From Alkalicoccus luteus (GTDB taxonomy: Bacteria; Bacillota; Bacilli; Bacillales; Salisediminibacteriaceae): a stretch of DNA of 64,000 bases. The notes under the pieces were generated by a model, which saw only the letters and a list, made by a program, of their open reading frames with translations, did not search any database and had not been told where the DNA came from. A program made the position numbers and the translations under genes. The stretch's first letter is position 1; the number at the start of each line of letters is the position of its first letter. Location: the NCBI GenBank assembly GCA_052061695.1, contig JBPZEY010000002.1. One strand, 5' to 3'. This document shows, piece by piece, positions 8,405 through 16,963 of this stretch.

Positions 8405-9286
8405 ATGGATATTGAAATGAGTTCCTTCATTGATTATTTAAAAATGGAAAAGCGGTCTTCGCCTCATACGGTTCATGCGTATCAGCGTGACTTGGAGGAG
8501 TACCGTTCGTTTTTACATGGCCGCTATAAGAAAACGATAGAGGACGCAGGAACGACTGAACTCAGAGGATTTTTAACCGAGCTATATGCACACGGCACCT
8601 CGAGAAGGACGGTATCGCGAAAGCTGTCTTCACTCAGGGCTTTTTACCGTTACCTGCACCGGGAAGACGTAAATGCTGAAAATCCGGCAGCGCTGCTGTC
8701 AGCTCCTAAACAAGGCCGGAAACTGCCGGTCTTTTTCTATGAGGAAGAACTGAAGGCGCTTTTTCATGCGCTTCCGGCTCACACAGCTCTCGATATGCGC
8801 AACTTTGCCCTGCTTGAACTACTGTATGCGACAGGTATTCGTGTAGGGGAATGTGTAAAAGCGGATATTGCCGATTACGATAGAGATCTTGGTACCCTCC
8901 TCGTTCACGGAAAAGGCGGCAAAGAGCGGTATGTTCCGGTTGGGAGCTATGCCCAGGATGCACTGGAAATCTATCTGAATCAGGGAAGAGCTGAGCTCTC
9001 CCCAACTTGCGAAGCGATTTTCTTAAATTACCGCGGGAGCAGGCTGAGTGCCAGGGGGATTCAAAAAATGCTGCTCAAGCTGTCAGAAGATGCTTCTGTA
9101 AGCAGCAGAATCAGTCCCCATGTAATCAGGCATTCATTTGCCACACATTTGCTTAATGCAGGAGCAGATCTGCGGACCGTGCAGGAACTGCTTGGGCATG
9201 AGGGTCTGGCTGCGACGCAAATTTATACGCACGTTTCAAAGGACAGGCTGCGAACCGTTTACAATCAAAGCCATCCGAGAGCATAG
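8405..9286 (+). CDS. xerC: Tyrosine recombinase XerC (CodV)
   Basis: Resolves chromosome dimers at dif together with XerD. The 293 residues have an N-terminal SAM-like core-binding domain (FIDYLKMEKRSSPHTVHAYQRDL) and the catalytic domain with R146 (ATGIRVGE), the KGGKERYVPV beta-hairpin lysine, H239-x-x-R242 (PHVIRHSFATHLL), the LGHEGLAATQIYTHV segment and nucleophile Y274. The ATG at 8405 follows GGAAGGGAT; the frame runs open to 8348, but that start lies inside the hairpin region and lacks a ribosome site. In B. subtilis the gene starts the codV-clpQ-clpY-codY operon, and the same order is seen here with 14-base spacing to hslV. Confidence 0.96.
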   Translation: MDIEMSSFIDYLKMEKRSSPHTVHAYQRDLEEYRSFLHGRYKKTIEDAGTTELRGFLTELYAHGTSRRTVSRKLSSLRAFYRYLHREDVNAENPAALLSAPKQGRKLPVFFYEEELKALFHALPAHTALDMRNFALLELLYATGIRVGECVKADIADYDRDLGTLLVHGKGGKERYVPVGSYAQDALEIYLNQGRAELSPTCEAIFLNYRGSRLSARGIQKMLLKLSEDASVSSRISPHVIRHSFATHLLNAGADLRTVQELLGHEGLAATQIYTHVSKDRLRTVYNQSHPRA

Positions 9287-9300
9287 AAAAGAGGGTTCAC

Positions 9301-9849
9301 ATGGAAAAAATCAAAGGGACAACTATATTTGCTGTTAAGCATAACGGCGGCTGTGCGATGGCGGGGGATGGCCAGGTGACATTTGGCAATGCCGTCGTCA
9401 TGAAGCATTCCGCAAAAAAAGTCCGCAGGCTTTACCGCGGTAAGGTGACAGCTGGATTTGCAGGCTCTGTAGCGGATGCATTTACCTTATATGAAAAATT
9501 TGAAACAAAGCTTGAAGAATTCGGCGGTAACCTGCAGCGGGCTGCAGTTGAGCTTGCCAAAGAGTGGCGCAGTGATCGCGTGCTGCGAAGGTTGGAAGCA
9601 ATGCTCATCGTAATGGATAAAGAAAGTCTTTATCTTATTGCCGGGACGGGCGAAGTGATTGAGCCTGATGACGGAATCACTGCTATCGGTTCCGGCGGTA
9701 ACTACGCGCTTGCTGCAGGCAGAGCACTGAAAATGCATGCTCCGCATCTGACCGCCGCTGAAATAGCAGAAGCTGCGCTTCGAACGGCAGCTGACTTGTG
9801 CGTATATACAAATGACCATATCATTGTTGAAGAAGTGAGCAGTCATTGA
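9301..9849 (+). CDS. hslV: ATP-dependent protease subunit HslV (ClpQ/CodW)
   Basis: Proteolytic core of the HslVU two-component protease, forming a double hexamer. The 182 residues match the family throughout: TTIFAVKHNG, AGDGQVTFGNAVVMKH, KVRRLYRGKVTAGFAGSVAD, GTGEVIEPDDGITAIGSGGNYALAAGRAL. The catalytic Thr of E. coli HslV is exposed by removing Met only. Here T7-T8 lie behind a MEKIKG leader, so either processing or an unusual N-terminal arrangement is needed; B. subtilis and other Bacillales also have an extended N-terminus. It is followed 13 bases later by hslU. Confidence 0.96.
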   Translation: MEKIKGTTIFAVKHNGGCAMAGDGQVTFGNAVVMKHSAKKVRRLYRGKVTAGFAGSVADAFTLYEKFETKLEEFGGNLQRAAVELAKEWRSDRVLRRLEAMLIVMDKESLYLIAGTGEVIEPDDGITAIGSGGNYALAAGRALKMHAPHLTAAEIAEAALRTAADLCVYTNDHIIVEEVSSH

Positions 9850-9862
9850 AGGAGGTAACCCA

Positions 9863-11266
9863 GTGGAACGTGATCTAACCCCTGCTGATATTGTTGAACA
9901 GCTCGATCAGACTATTGTTGGTCAAAAGGCAGCAAAACGATCGGTCGCAGTAGCTTTGCGCAATAGATACCGCCGCAGCAAGCTCCCTCAGGAAGTACGC
10001 GAGGAAGTAACACCGAAAAACATTTTAATGATCGGTCCGACTGGTGTCGGGAAAACCGAAATAGCCAGACGTTTGGCTAAGCTTGCGAATGCTCCTTTCA
10101 TGAAAGTAGAAGCGACGAAATTTACGGAAGTTGGCTATGTCGGCCGAGATGTCGAATCGATGATACGTGATCTGGTCGAAGCATCAGTGCGTCTCGTGAA
10201 GGAAGAAAAAACAGCGTCAGTCGGCAGCAAGGCAGATAAAGCTGCTGAGCGAAAGCTTGTAGAACTTCTGCATCCTCACAAAAAAAAGAAGAAAGCGCCA
10301 TCCTATCGGAATCCTCTTGAAATGTTTTTTCAGGGTAATGAGGAAGACGATGCTGAAGAAGATGAACAGCCTGCCGCAAAGGACGAGTCCTATCGAGAAA
10401 TCCGCAGACGAATTCAGGATCAGCTCGCGCAGGGAAAGCTTGAAGACGAAGAAGTGACAGTTTTTGTGGAAGAGCAGAGCCGGGGTCCAGCCGATATGTT
10501 TCAAGGCGGAATGGATCAGATGGGAATGAACATGCAGGAAATGTTCAGCAGCATGATGCCAAAGCAAAAAAAAGAAGCCGTGATGACAGTCCGTGAAGCG
10601 AGACCGGTTTTGCGCGAACAGGAAGCCCAAAAAATGATCAACATGGAAGAAGTCACTCGTGAAGCTGTGATGCGTGCAGAACAGCTCGGGATCGTTTTTA
10701 TAGACGAAATTGATAAAGTAGCAGGAAAAGGGCAGCAGTCAGCTGATGTCTCCAGAGAGGGCGTCCAGCGTGACATTCTTCCGGTCATCGAGGGATCCAC
10801 AGTCATGACGAAATACGGGCCTGTTAAAACGGATCATATGCTCTTTATTGGTGCCGGTGCATTCCACTTCTCGAAACCGTCTGATTTAATTCCGGAGCTG
10901 CAGGGTAGACTTCCTATAAGAGTGGAACTGACATCGCTTGGAACGGAAGACTTTGTTCGTATATTAACGGAACCAAAACATGCTCTGCTGAAGCAGTATA
11001 CCGCTATGCTTGAAGTAGAAGGAATTCAGCTCAGCTTTGATGATGCAGCAGTCCTCAAAATCGCAGAAGCTGCTGCCGAAGTGAATGCCAATACAGAAAA
11101 CATTGGAGCACGCCGGCTGCACACGATTTTAGAGCGTTTATTAGAGGATCTTCTCTTCGAAGCTCCAGAAATCACGATGCAGGAAATACGCATCACAGCC
11201 GATTATGTAGATGATAAGCTTTCCGCAGTAGCGCGCAATACAGATGTCAGTCACTATATTTTATAA
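9863..11266 (+). CDS. hslU: ATP-dependent protease ATPase subunit HslU (ClpY)
   Basis: AAA+ unfoldase that feeds substrates to HslV. GTG start at 9863 with a strong GGAGGT at 9851-9856. The 467 residues show Walker A GPTGVGKT (residues 58-65), the pore region EVGYVGRD, an I-domain (about 105-245) containing a very acidic insert (EEDDAEEDEQ) and a methionine-rich segment near MGMNMQEMFSSMM, Walker B VFIDEIDK, and sensor residues around GARRLHTI. The C-terminal tail SHYIL matches the tail that docks into HslV. Length equals B. subtilis ClpY (467). Confidence 0.97.
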   Translation: MERDLTPADIVEQLDQTIVGQKAAKRSVAVALRNRYRRSKLPQEVREEVTPKNILMIGPTGVGKTEIARRLAKLANAPFMKVEATKFTEVGYVGRDVESMIRDLVEASVRLVKEEKTASVGSKADKAAERKLVELLHPHKKKKKAPSYRNPLEMFFQGNEEDDAEEDEQPAAKDESYREIRRRIQDQLAQGKLEDEEVTVFVEEQSRGPADMFQGGMDQMGMNMQEMFSSMMPKQKKEAVMTVREARPVLREQEAQKMINMEEVTREAVMRAEQLGIVFIDEIDKVAGKGQQSADVSREGVQRDILPVIEGSTVMTKYGPVKTDHMLFIGAGAFHFSKPSDLIPELQGRLPIRVELTSLGTEDFVRILTEPKHALLKQYTAMLEVEGIQLSFDDAAVLKIAEAAAEVNANTENIGARRLHTILERLLEDLLFEAPEITMQEIRITADYVDDKLSAVARNTDVSHYIL

Positions 11267-11286
11267 TTTATTGGAGGCAGATACAG

Positions 11287-12063
11287 ATGGATTTACTATC
11301 TAAAACGAGAAAACTAAACGACCTGCTGCAAAAAAGCGGCGGTCAGGCTGTAAATTTTAAAGATATGGCAGTAACACTTCGCGATGTGATTGAAGCAAAC
11401 GTGTTTATCGTAAGCCGACGCGGTAAACTGCTAGGCTATGCCATTAAGCAGGAAATTGAAAACCAGCGTATGAAATCGATGCTTGAGGAGCGTCAGTTTC
11501 CAGAAGGCTATACTAGCGGCTTGTTCAATATTGAAGAAACATCTTCTAATTTAGATATTGAATCGGATTATACAGCTTTTCCTGTCGAGAACAAAGACCT
11601 GTTTAAAAACGGGCTCACAACAATTGTTCCTATCCAGGGAGGCGGGCAGCGGCTTGGTACGCTGATTCTTGCGAGATTGGATGAATCTTTTGATAATGAT
11701 GATCTGCTTCTTGCAGAGTACGCATCAACTGTTGTTGGGATGGAAATTCTGCATGAAAAACAGGAAGAAATAGAGCAGGAGGCACGCAGTAAAGCTGTCG
11801 TGCAGATGGCAATCAGCTCATTGTCTTACAGCGAGCTCGAGGCTGTCGATCACATTTTTCAGGAATTAGATGGAAATGAAGGCCTTCTCGTGGCTTCAAA
11901 AATCGCGGACCGCGTAGGCATCACTCGTTCAGTAATCGTAAATGCCCTGCGTAAGCTGGAAAGCGCTGGAGTTATAGAATCCAGATCACTTGGCATGAAA
12001 GGTACCTATATTAAAGTACTGAACGATAAGTTTCTCGTAGAACTGCAAAAGCACAAAAATTAA
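11287..12063 (+). CDS. codY: GTP-sensing pleiotropic transcriptional regulator CodY
   Basis: Global repressor that responds to GTP and branched-chain amino acids; in B. subtilis it also represses the flagellar operon that follows here. The 258 residues have the N-terminal GAF sensor domain (MDLLSKTRKLNDLLQ, then the FPEGYTSGLFNIEETSSNL ligand loop), a linker helix and a winged helix-turn-helix (ASKIADRVGITRSVIVNALRKLESAGVIESRSLGMKGTYI). B. subtilis CodY has 259 residues. It is the last gene before a terminator. Confidence 0.98.
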   Translation: MDLLSKTRKLNDLLQKSGGQAVNFKDMAVTLRDVIEANVFIVSRRGKLLGYAIKQEIENQRMKSMLEERQFPEGYTSGLFNIEETSSNLDIESDYTAFPVENKDLFKNGLTTIVPIQGGGQRLGTLILARLDESFDNDDLLLAEYASTVVGMEILHEKQEEIEQEARSKAVVQMAISSLSYSELEAVDHIFQELDGNEGLLVASKIADRVGITRSVIVNALRKLESAGVIESRSLGMKGTYIKVLNDKFLVELQKHKN

Positions 12064-12084
12064 TAATGCATAGACATACTGAGA

Positions 12085-12116
12085 ACAGAAATGCACTTGC
12101 GCATTTCTGTTTTTTT
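12085..12116 (+). terminator. Intrinsic terminator after codY
   Basis: Nine-bp stem CAGAAATGC (12086-12094) with GCATTTCTG (12101-12109), a 6-base loop and a run of seven Ts. It ends the xerC-hslVU-codY unit and separates it from the flagellar operon. Confidence 0.92.
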
Positions 12117-12715
12117 GTGCATAACTACTATACTTCATAGGGCAGGTTGTGAAACAAAAGAATAAACAGCAGTGCCTGTGTAACTTTAATCGGAGGAAGA
12201 GCCGTTTAGACTGTAGCGGAGATTAAGCGTGCCTTGTTAGCTGCCTGCCGGTCTGTTAGAAAAGTCAAGCAGCTTATATATTTATTCAAATGATTTTATT
12301 TTCCCTCTGCTTACCGAGCCTGCCGTGAGCTGGCCTTCAGCTATTTCTCAAGAGGACCCTTTTCTGCAGGGAGAAGGTCGCGGGAAGCAGGCGCGGCTTC
12401 GCTCGGACACAGGCTTCTCACGAGAAGCCTTCAAAAGCCAGTCCGGCTCCGCTCTTGCGTTGATGCCGTTCGCAGATCTGAACGGCACGGCATCTTCAGA
12501 CTTCACGGACACGACGGACACCCCTGTTCAATTTGAAACGTCATCGGGAAGGTTCTACCTGTTTGGAAGCTGATCGTGCCTTTATAACCAGGCACATGAA
12601 ACGGACTGCCAGCTGCCGACATAGAAGGACCTCTTCATAGAACGAGGCGAAGATCCGGCGGACAGCAGGAGGGAAAGCTGATCACGTTCCCTCCGGAAAG
12701 TGAGTGTCCGCAGAT
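12117..12715. other. Hairpin-rich gap without a convincing gene; possible dispersed repeat
   Basis: The 1-kb gap between codY and flgB has two parts; this is the first. Between about 12320 and 12700 it looks G+C-richer than its surroundings and holds at least four inverted repeats: AGGCTTCTC/GAGAAGCCT (12411-12430), GATGCC/GGCATC with inner GTTC/GAAC (12462-12494), GTGCCT/AGGCAC (12576-12595) and GGAGGGAA/TTCCCTCC (12668-12694). An 82-codon frame at 12325-12573 crosses it but has no ribosome site and no recognisable domain. Such clustered hairpins suggest a mobile or repeated intergenic element, which cannot be confirmed from one copy. Confidence 0.4.
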
Positions 12716-13000
12716 ACAGGCAAATTAACGATATTCACTCAAACAGACTTTATCCATAGTCTGACCCGCAAGAATGTATGTGTGCGAGCTATTCGTCATC
12801 AATTATACATGGCAGATGCATTAGTCCAATCGTCTCTCTTTTTACATGTTTTCATAGATTCACATAAAATTAACACCTGTTTTGCAAGTAATGTGCTATT
12901 GTTCGAAAAGAGAATAAAAAATTCGACAAAATATTTCTTGTCTTTTAGTCTTATTTTAATAGGGACTTTTGCATTTACTTGTTGCAAATTGATAATTACC

Positions 13001-13030
13001 TTGGACAAAAGGCTTACATTTTAATACTAT
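13001..13030 (+). promoter_or_regulatory. Sigma-A promoter candidate for the fla/che operon
   Basis: TTGGAC (13001-13006), an 18-base spacer and TACTAT (13025-13030), followed by AAAGGAGG (13061-13068) and the flgB start at 13079. The sequence upstream (12840-13000) is AT-rich, as expected for an UP-type or regulator-binding region, and otherwise holds no gene. B. subtilis has a sigma-A promoter at the same place. I saw no good match to a sigma-D promoter. Confidence 0.6.
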
Positions 13031-13078
13031 TAGAGTAGTTTAATCTCGCATTAAGGTCATAAAGGAGGATATTAACGC

Positions 13079-13474
13079 ATGAATCTCTTACATAATGACA
13101 GGATGACTTTGATGGAAAATGCATTAAATGCTTCAGTTCTTCGTCAGAAAACGACAGCTTCTAATATCGCGAATGCGGACACACCTGGATATAAAGCACA
13201 AAAAACGGTATTTCAGCATGCGCTGGATGAAGAGCAGACGAAACTGTCTGCAAGAAGAACGTCTGACTACCATGTTCACTTTAGTGAACATTCAAATGGT
13301 CAAGCATATGTATCGGAAAGCCGAGGCACCACTTACAACCATAATGGGAATAATGTGGATATCGACAAAGAAATGAGCAGCATGGCAGAAAATCAAATTT
13401 ATTATCATTCCCTGATTGAGCGGATGAACAGTCAGTTTAATTCGATTCGAACGGCGATTGGGAAAGGGAGGTAG
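13079..13474 (+). CDS. flgB: Flagellar basal-body rod protein FlgB
   Basis: Proximal rod subunit and first gene of the 28-kb flagellar and chemotaxis operon. The 131 residues include the rod/hook N-terminal signature NASVLRQKTTASNIANADTPGYKAQK and a C-terminal helix (NQIYYHSLIERMNSQFNSIRTAIG). Length is close to B. subtilis FlgB (129). Strong AAAGGAGG ribosome site at 13061-13068. Confidence 0.97.
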   Translation: MNLLHNDRMTLMENALNASVLRQKTTASNIANADTPGYKAQKTVFQHALDEEQTKLSARRTSDYHVHFSEHSNGQAYVSESRGTTYNHNGNNVDIDKEMSSMAENQIYYHSLIERMNSQFNSIRTAIGKGR

Positions 13475-13481
13475 CTGATCC

Positions 13482-13925
13482 ATGTTTAATGGGATGAATG
13501 TCAGTGCGTCAGCGTTAACAGCTCAGCGTTTAAGAATGGACGTCACGTCAGCCAATATGGCTAACGCTGATTCGACACGTGGAAGAATGGTCGACGGAGA
13601 GTGGGAGCCCTACAGACGGAAGCTTGTTCATATGCAGTCCCAGCAAAATCAGGACTTCAGGGCGCATATGCAGCGTGCCGGGGGCGGCAGTGAGCCTGCA
13701 GGAGTCACGATCAGCTCAATTGGCGAAGACACGACACCGTTTAAAGAAATGTATCAGCCGGATCATCCCGATGCTGATGAAGACGGGTATGTACAGCTGC
13801 CAAATGTGGATCCGTTAAAGGAAATGATTGATCTAATGGGGGCATCAAGATCGTACGAAGCGAATATTACAGCATTTGACGCGCATAAAAGCATGTTGAT
13901 GCGTGCGCTGGAGATTGGAAGATAA
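13482..13925 (+). CDS. flgC: Flagellar basal-body rod protein FlgC
   Basis: Proximal rod subunit assembling with FlgB. The 147 residues carry the N-terminal rod motif NVSASALTAQRLRMDVTSANMANADST and the C-terminal motif YVQLPNVDPLKEMIDLMGASRSYEANITAFDAHK. The gap from flgB is 7 bases with GGGAGG in the flgB end. Confidence 0.97.
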   Translation: MFNGMNVSASALTAQRLRMDVTSANMANADSTRGRMVDGEWEPYRRKLVHMQSQQNQDFRAHMQRAGGGSEPAGVTISSIGEDTTPFKEMYQPDHPDADEDGYVQLPNVDPLKEMIDLMGASRSYEANITAFDAHKSMLMRALEIGR

Positions 13926-13947
13926 CTAATAAAGGGGGATTGAAAGC

Positions 13948-14256
13948 ATGGCTATTGAATCAATTGGTAATCAAACGTCAATTATGGCGAACCCTGGCTA
14001 TCGAAACGCACTGGAAACAACGCCTGCTCAAGCAAGCAGTTCTTTTTCTGCATGGCTGAATGATGCTGTAGGCAGCCTTAATGAGACCCGTACAGCCTCA
14101 GAAAACATGACAACAGCGATGGCGCGCGGTGAAGATGTTGATCTTCATCAAGTAATGATTGCAGGCCAAAAAGCGTCTGTTGCACTGGAAACAACTGTTG
14201 AAGTTCGTAATAAAGCGATCGAGGCATATCAGGAAATAATGCGAATGCAGGTTTAA
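13948..14256 (+). CDS. fliE: Flagellar hook-basal body complex protein FliE
   Basis: Adaptor between the MS ring and the rod. The 102 residues end with the conserved segment VDLHQVMIAGQKASVALETTVEVRNKAIEAYQEIMRMQV. Preceded by AAAGGGGG. The 103-base gap to fliF is longer than most in this operon and has only weak inverted repeats. Confidence 0.97.
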   Translation: MAIESIGNQTSIMANPGYRNALETTPAQASSSFSAWLNDAVGSLNETRTASENMTTAMARGEDVDLHQVMIAGQKASVALETTVEVRNKAIEAYQEIMRMQV

Positions 14257-14359
14257 CTAACTTACTATGTATATCGTCTGGTTTCCCGGACTTTAAAGAG
14301 TTTAAACGTGGAAAGATTAATTGCACCAGTTGACGAGCGTCGGTGAAGTGGGAGGAAGC

Positions 14360-15937
14360 ATGAAAGAGCAGCTATCACAGACCGGAACGCGATTCAAAGA
14401 GTTCTGGCAAACGCGAACAAAAAATCAAAAAAGCTTAATGATCGGGACTCTGATTCTGATCGTTATAATAGCCGCTGCTATCTCATGGGCGGGCTCACGA
14501 ACACACTTTGTGCCGCTTTACACGAACATGACGATGCAGGAAGCAGGGGAAGTAAAGGCAACACTTGACGGCCGCGGAATTGCAAACGAAGTTTCAGCTG
14601 ACGGGACAGTTGTATCAGTGCCTGACCGGATGGTAGATGATCTGAAAGTGTCCCTTGCAGCAGAAGGAATACCGCGAACCGGACGAATCGATTACAGCAC
14701 CTTCAGTGAGAATATGGGTTTTGGAACGACAGAAAATGAATTTCAGCTGCTCGAACGTGCTGCTCTGCAAACGTCGCTAGAGGATTTGATTCGAAATATT
14801 GACGGGATAAGTCAGGCGCAGGTCATGATAACGATGCCAGAAGAAAGCCCTTGGCTGGCTGAAGAGGATGGTGCTTCTACAGCTTCCGTGATGGTCAATG
14901 TGCAGCCGGGTGCTTCACTTGATGAAGCCCAAATTCGCTCCCTCTATCACCTTGTGTCACAGAGTGTGCCCAATTTGGCTGTCGAAGATGTCGTTATTAC
15001 CGATCAAATGTCCAGGCATTTGGAGTTTGATTCGCAGGATGGGAGCAGTACAGGTACAGCTTATGAGCAGAATCGGGCCGTACAGCGGGATATCGAACGT
15101 GACATACAGCGGGAACTGCAGCAGATGCTCGCGACCATTATGGGGCCGAATAAAGCGGTCGTATCGGTTTCTACCGATATTGATTTCACTCAGGAGAACA
15201 GGCAGGAAGAGCTTGTCGAGCCTGTTGATGAAGACCTGAACGAAGGAATTGCTATCAGTGTTGAACGAATCACAGATATTTATGAAGGACTCGACCCAGA
15301 GGACGGCGGGGTACCAGGTACAGATGAAGACGATGTGCCAGGCTTTCCCGGCTTTGCCGGGGGAGGCGCTTATGGTGATTCTGAACGGATAGAAGAAAGA
15401 ATCAATAACGAGGTGAACCGGATTTCGAGAGATATTGTTGAAAGTCCTTATAAAATAAGGGATCTTGGCATCCAGGTTATGGTGGAACCACCGGACCCTG
15501 AAGACATGAACTCGCTGCCGCAGGCACAATTGAACGATATTCAGGCGCTCGTCAGTCAAATTATCCGCACGTCGGTGGACAGCGAAATGACTGCTGAATG
15601 GGATGAACAGGATATTGAAGAACGAGTTTTAGTATCGGCAATGCCGTTTCATGGAGCACCCGAAATGGAAGAGCCGGGCGGAAGCCTTTCGCTTTGGATG
15701 ATCGTTTCGGTACTGCTTGTTCTGATTGTTGCACTGCTTATTTTTCTTCTTGTTCGTAAAAGCAGAGACACAGATGATGTGGAAGAAACAGGTTTTATTC
15801 AGGAGGAATATGAGCTTCCGCCTCTGGAAGAGCGTGAAGATGAATCGACGACTCGAAGAAAACAGCTGGAAAAACTGGCCAGAGAGAAACCGGATCAATT
15901 TTCGAAGCTGATCAGAAGCTGGCTGTCGGAAGATTAA
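14360..15937 (+). CDS. fliF: Flagellar MS-ring protein FliF
   Basis: Forms the membrane-embedded MS ring that templates basal-body assembly. The 525 residues have a first membrane segment around residues 24-44 (LMIGTLILIVIIAAAISWAG), the YscJ-like ring-building motif with YSTFSENMGFGTTENEF, a large periplasmic part with an acidic low-complexity stretch (GLDPEDGGVPGTDEDDVPGF), a second membrane segment (LWMIVSVLLVLIVALLIFLL) and a short cytoplasmic tail for FliG. The ATG at 14360 follows GGGAGGAAG; the frame is open from 14321 without a ribosome site. Confidence 0.97.
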   Translation: MKEQLSQTGTRFKEFWQTRTKNQKSLMIGTLILIVIIAAAISWAGSRTHFVPLYTNMTMQEAGEVKATLDGRGIANEVSADGTVVSVPDRMVDDLKVSLAAEGIPRTGRIDYSTFSENMGFGTTENEFQLLERAALQTSLEDLIRNIDGISQAQVMITMPEESPWLAEEDGASTASVMVNVQPGASLDEAQIRSLYHLVSQSVPNLAVEDVVITDQMSRHLEFDSQDGSSTGTAYEQNRAVQRDIERDIQRELQQMLATIMGPNKAVVSVSTDIDFTQENRQEELVEPVDEDLNEGIAISVERITDIYEGLDPEDGGVPGTDEDDVPGFPGFAGGGAYGDSERIEERINNEVNRISRDIVESPYKIRDLGIQVMVEPPDPEDMNSLPQAQLNDIQALVSQIIRTSVDSEMTAEWDEQDIEERVLVSAMPFHGAPEMEEPGGSLSLWMIVSVLLVLIVALLIFLLVRKSRDTDDVEETGFIQEEYELPPLEEREDESTTRRKQLEKLAREKPDQFSKLIRSWLSED

Positions 15938-15952
15938 AAGGAGGAGCGTATC

Positions 15953-16963
15953 ATGGCAAAGCGAAAAGAATTGACCGGCCGTCAAAAAGCGGCCATCCTC
16001 CTCATCTCAATGGGTCCGGACGTTTCAGCTCAGGTGTATAAACATTTATCTGAAGAAGAGATTGAAAAATTAACGCTGGAAATCGCCGGTGTGAGACGAG
16101 TGGAGCAGGAGCAAAAAGATGAGATTCTGGATCAGTTCCATAAGCTGGCAGTCGCACAGGAATATATTTCGCAGGGCGGTATCGGGTATGCAAAGGATGT
16201 GCTGGAAAAAGCGCTCGGCGGTGAAGAAGCCGATGCTATAATCAGCAGGCTGACGTCTACTTTGCAAGTACGTCCGTTTGACTTTGCAAGAAAAACGGAT
16301 TCGATGCAAATTTTCAACTTTATTCAAAATGAACATCCTCAGACAATCGCCCTGGTACTCTCATACTTGGACAGTGAGCAGTCTGGACAAATTCTGTCTG
16401 CGCTGCCGCAAGAGCTGCAGGCGGATGTTGCTAAACGAATTGCGATTATGGACAGCACATCACCTGAGATTATTCATGAGGTTGAATCCATTCTTGAGAA
16501 AAAGCTGTCTTCGACAGTCACACAGGACTTTACGGAAGCAGGCGGAATTGAATCTGTAGTAGAAGTGCTGAACAGCGTGGACCGAAGCACAGAACGGACT
16601 ATTTTAGATGCGTTGGAAATACAGGATCCAGAGCTCGCAGAAGAAATTAAAAAGCGTATGTTTGTATTTGAAGATATTGTCACTCTCGATAATCGTTCGA
16701 TTCAGCGCGTTATCAGGGACGTGGAAAACAACGATTTACAGCTTGCTCTGAAAGTGGCTAGCGAGGAAGTGAAGAACATTGTTTTTACAAACATGTCGCA
16801 GCGAATGTCCGAAACATTCCAGGAAGAAATGGAATTTATGGGACCCGTCAGACTGCGTGATGTGGAAGAAGCGCAGACACGAATTGTAGGTACAATCAGG
16901 AGACTGGAGGAATCTGGTGAAATAGTCATAGCCCGCGGCGGAGGAGATGATATCATTGTCTAG
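15953..16963 (+). CDS. fliG: Flagellar motor switch protein FliG
   Basis: Rotor protein linking FliF to FliM/FliY and interacting with the MotAB stator. The 336 residues show the N-terminal domain (LTGRQKAAILLISMGPDVSAQVYKHL), the central EHPQTIALVLSYL motif at about residue 125, and the C-terminal torque helices rich in charged residues (RSIQRVIRDVENNDLQLALK). Length is close to B. subtilis FliG (338). Its end overlaps the fliH start. Confidence 0.98.
   Translation: MAKRKELTGRQKAAILLISMGPDVSAQVYKHLSEEEIEKLTLEIAGVRRVEQEQKDEILDQFHKLAVAQEYISQGGIGYAKDVLEKALGGEEADAIISRLTSTLQVRPFDFARKTDSMQIFNFIQNEHPQTIALVLSYLDSEQSGQILSALPQELQADVAKRIAIMDSTSPEIIHEVESILEKKLSSTVTQDFTEAGGIESVVEVLNSVDRSTERTILDALEIQDPELAEEIKKRMFVFEDIVTLDNRSIQRVIRDVENNDLQLALKVASEEVKNIVFTNMSQRMSETFQEEMEFMGPVRLRDVEEAQTRIVGTIRRLEESGEIVIARGGGDDIIV

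Noticed and set aside
12325..12573. 82-codon open frame in the codY-flgB gap
   Set aside because: No ribosome site, no recognisable domain, and its codons run through several inverted repeats, which explains the sequence better.
12704..13024. 106-codon open frame ending at the flagellar promoter
   Set aside because: It overlaps the promoter, uses low-complexity AT-rich codons and lacks a ribosome site.
14957..15559. 200-codon minus-strand open frame
   Set aside because: Antisense of fliF; composition is that of a shadow frame.
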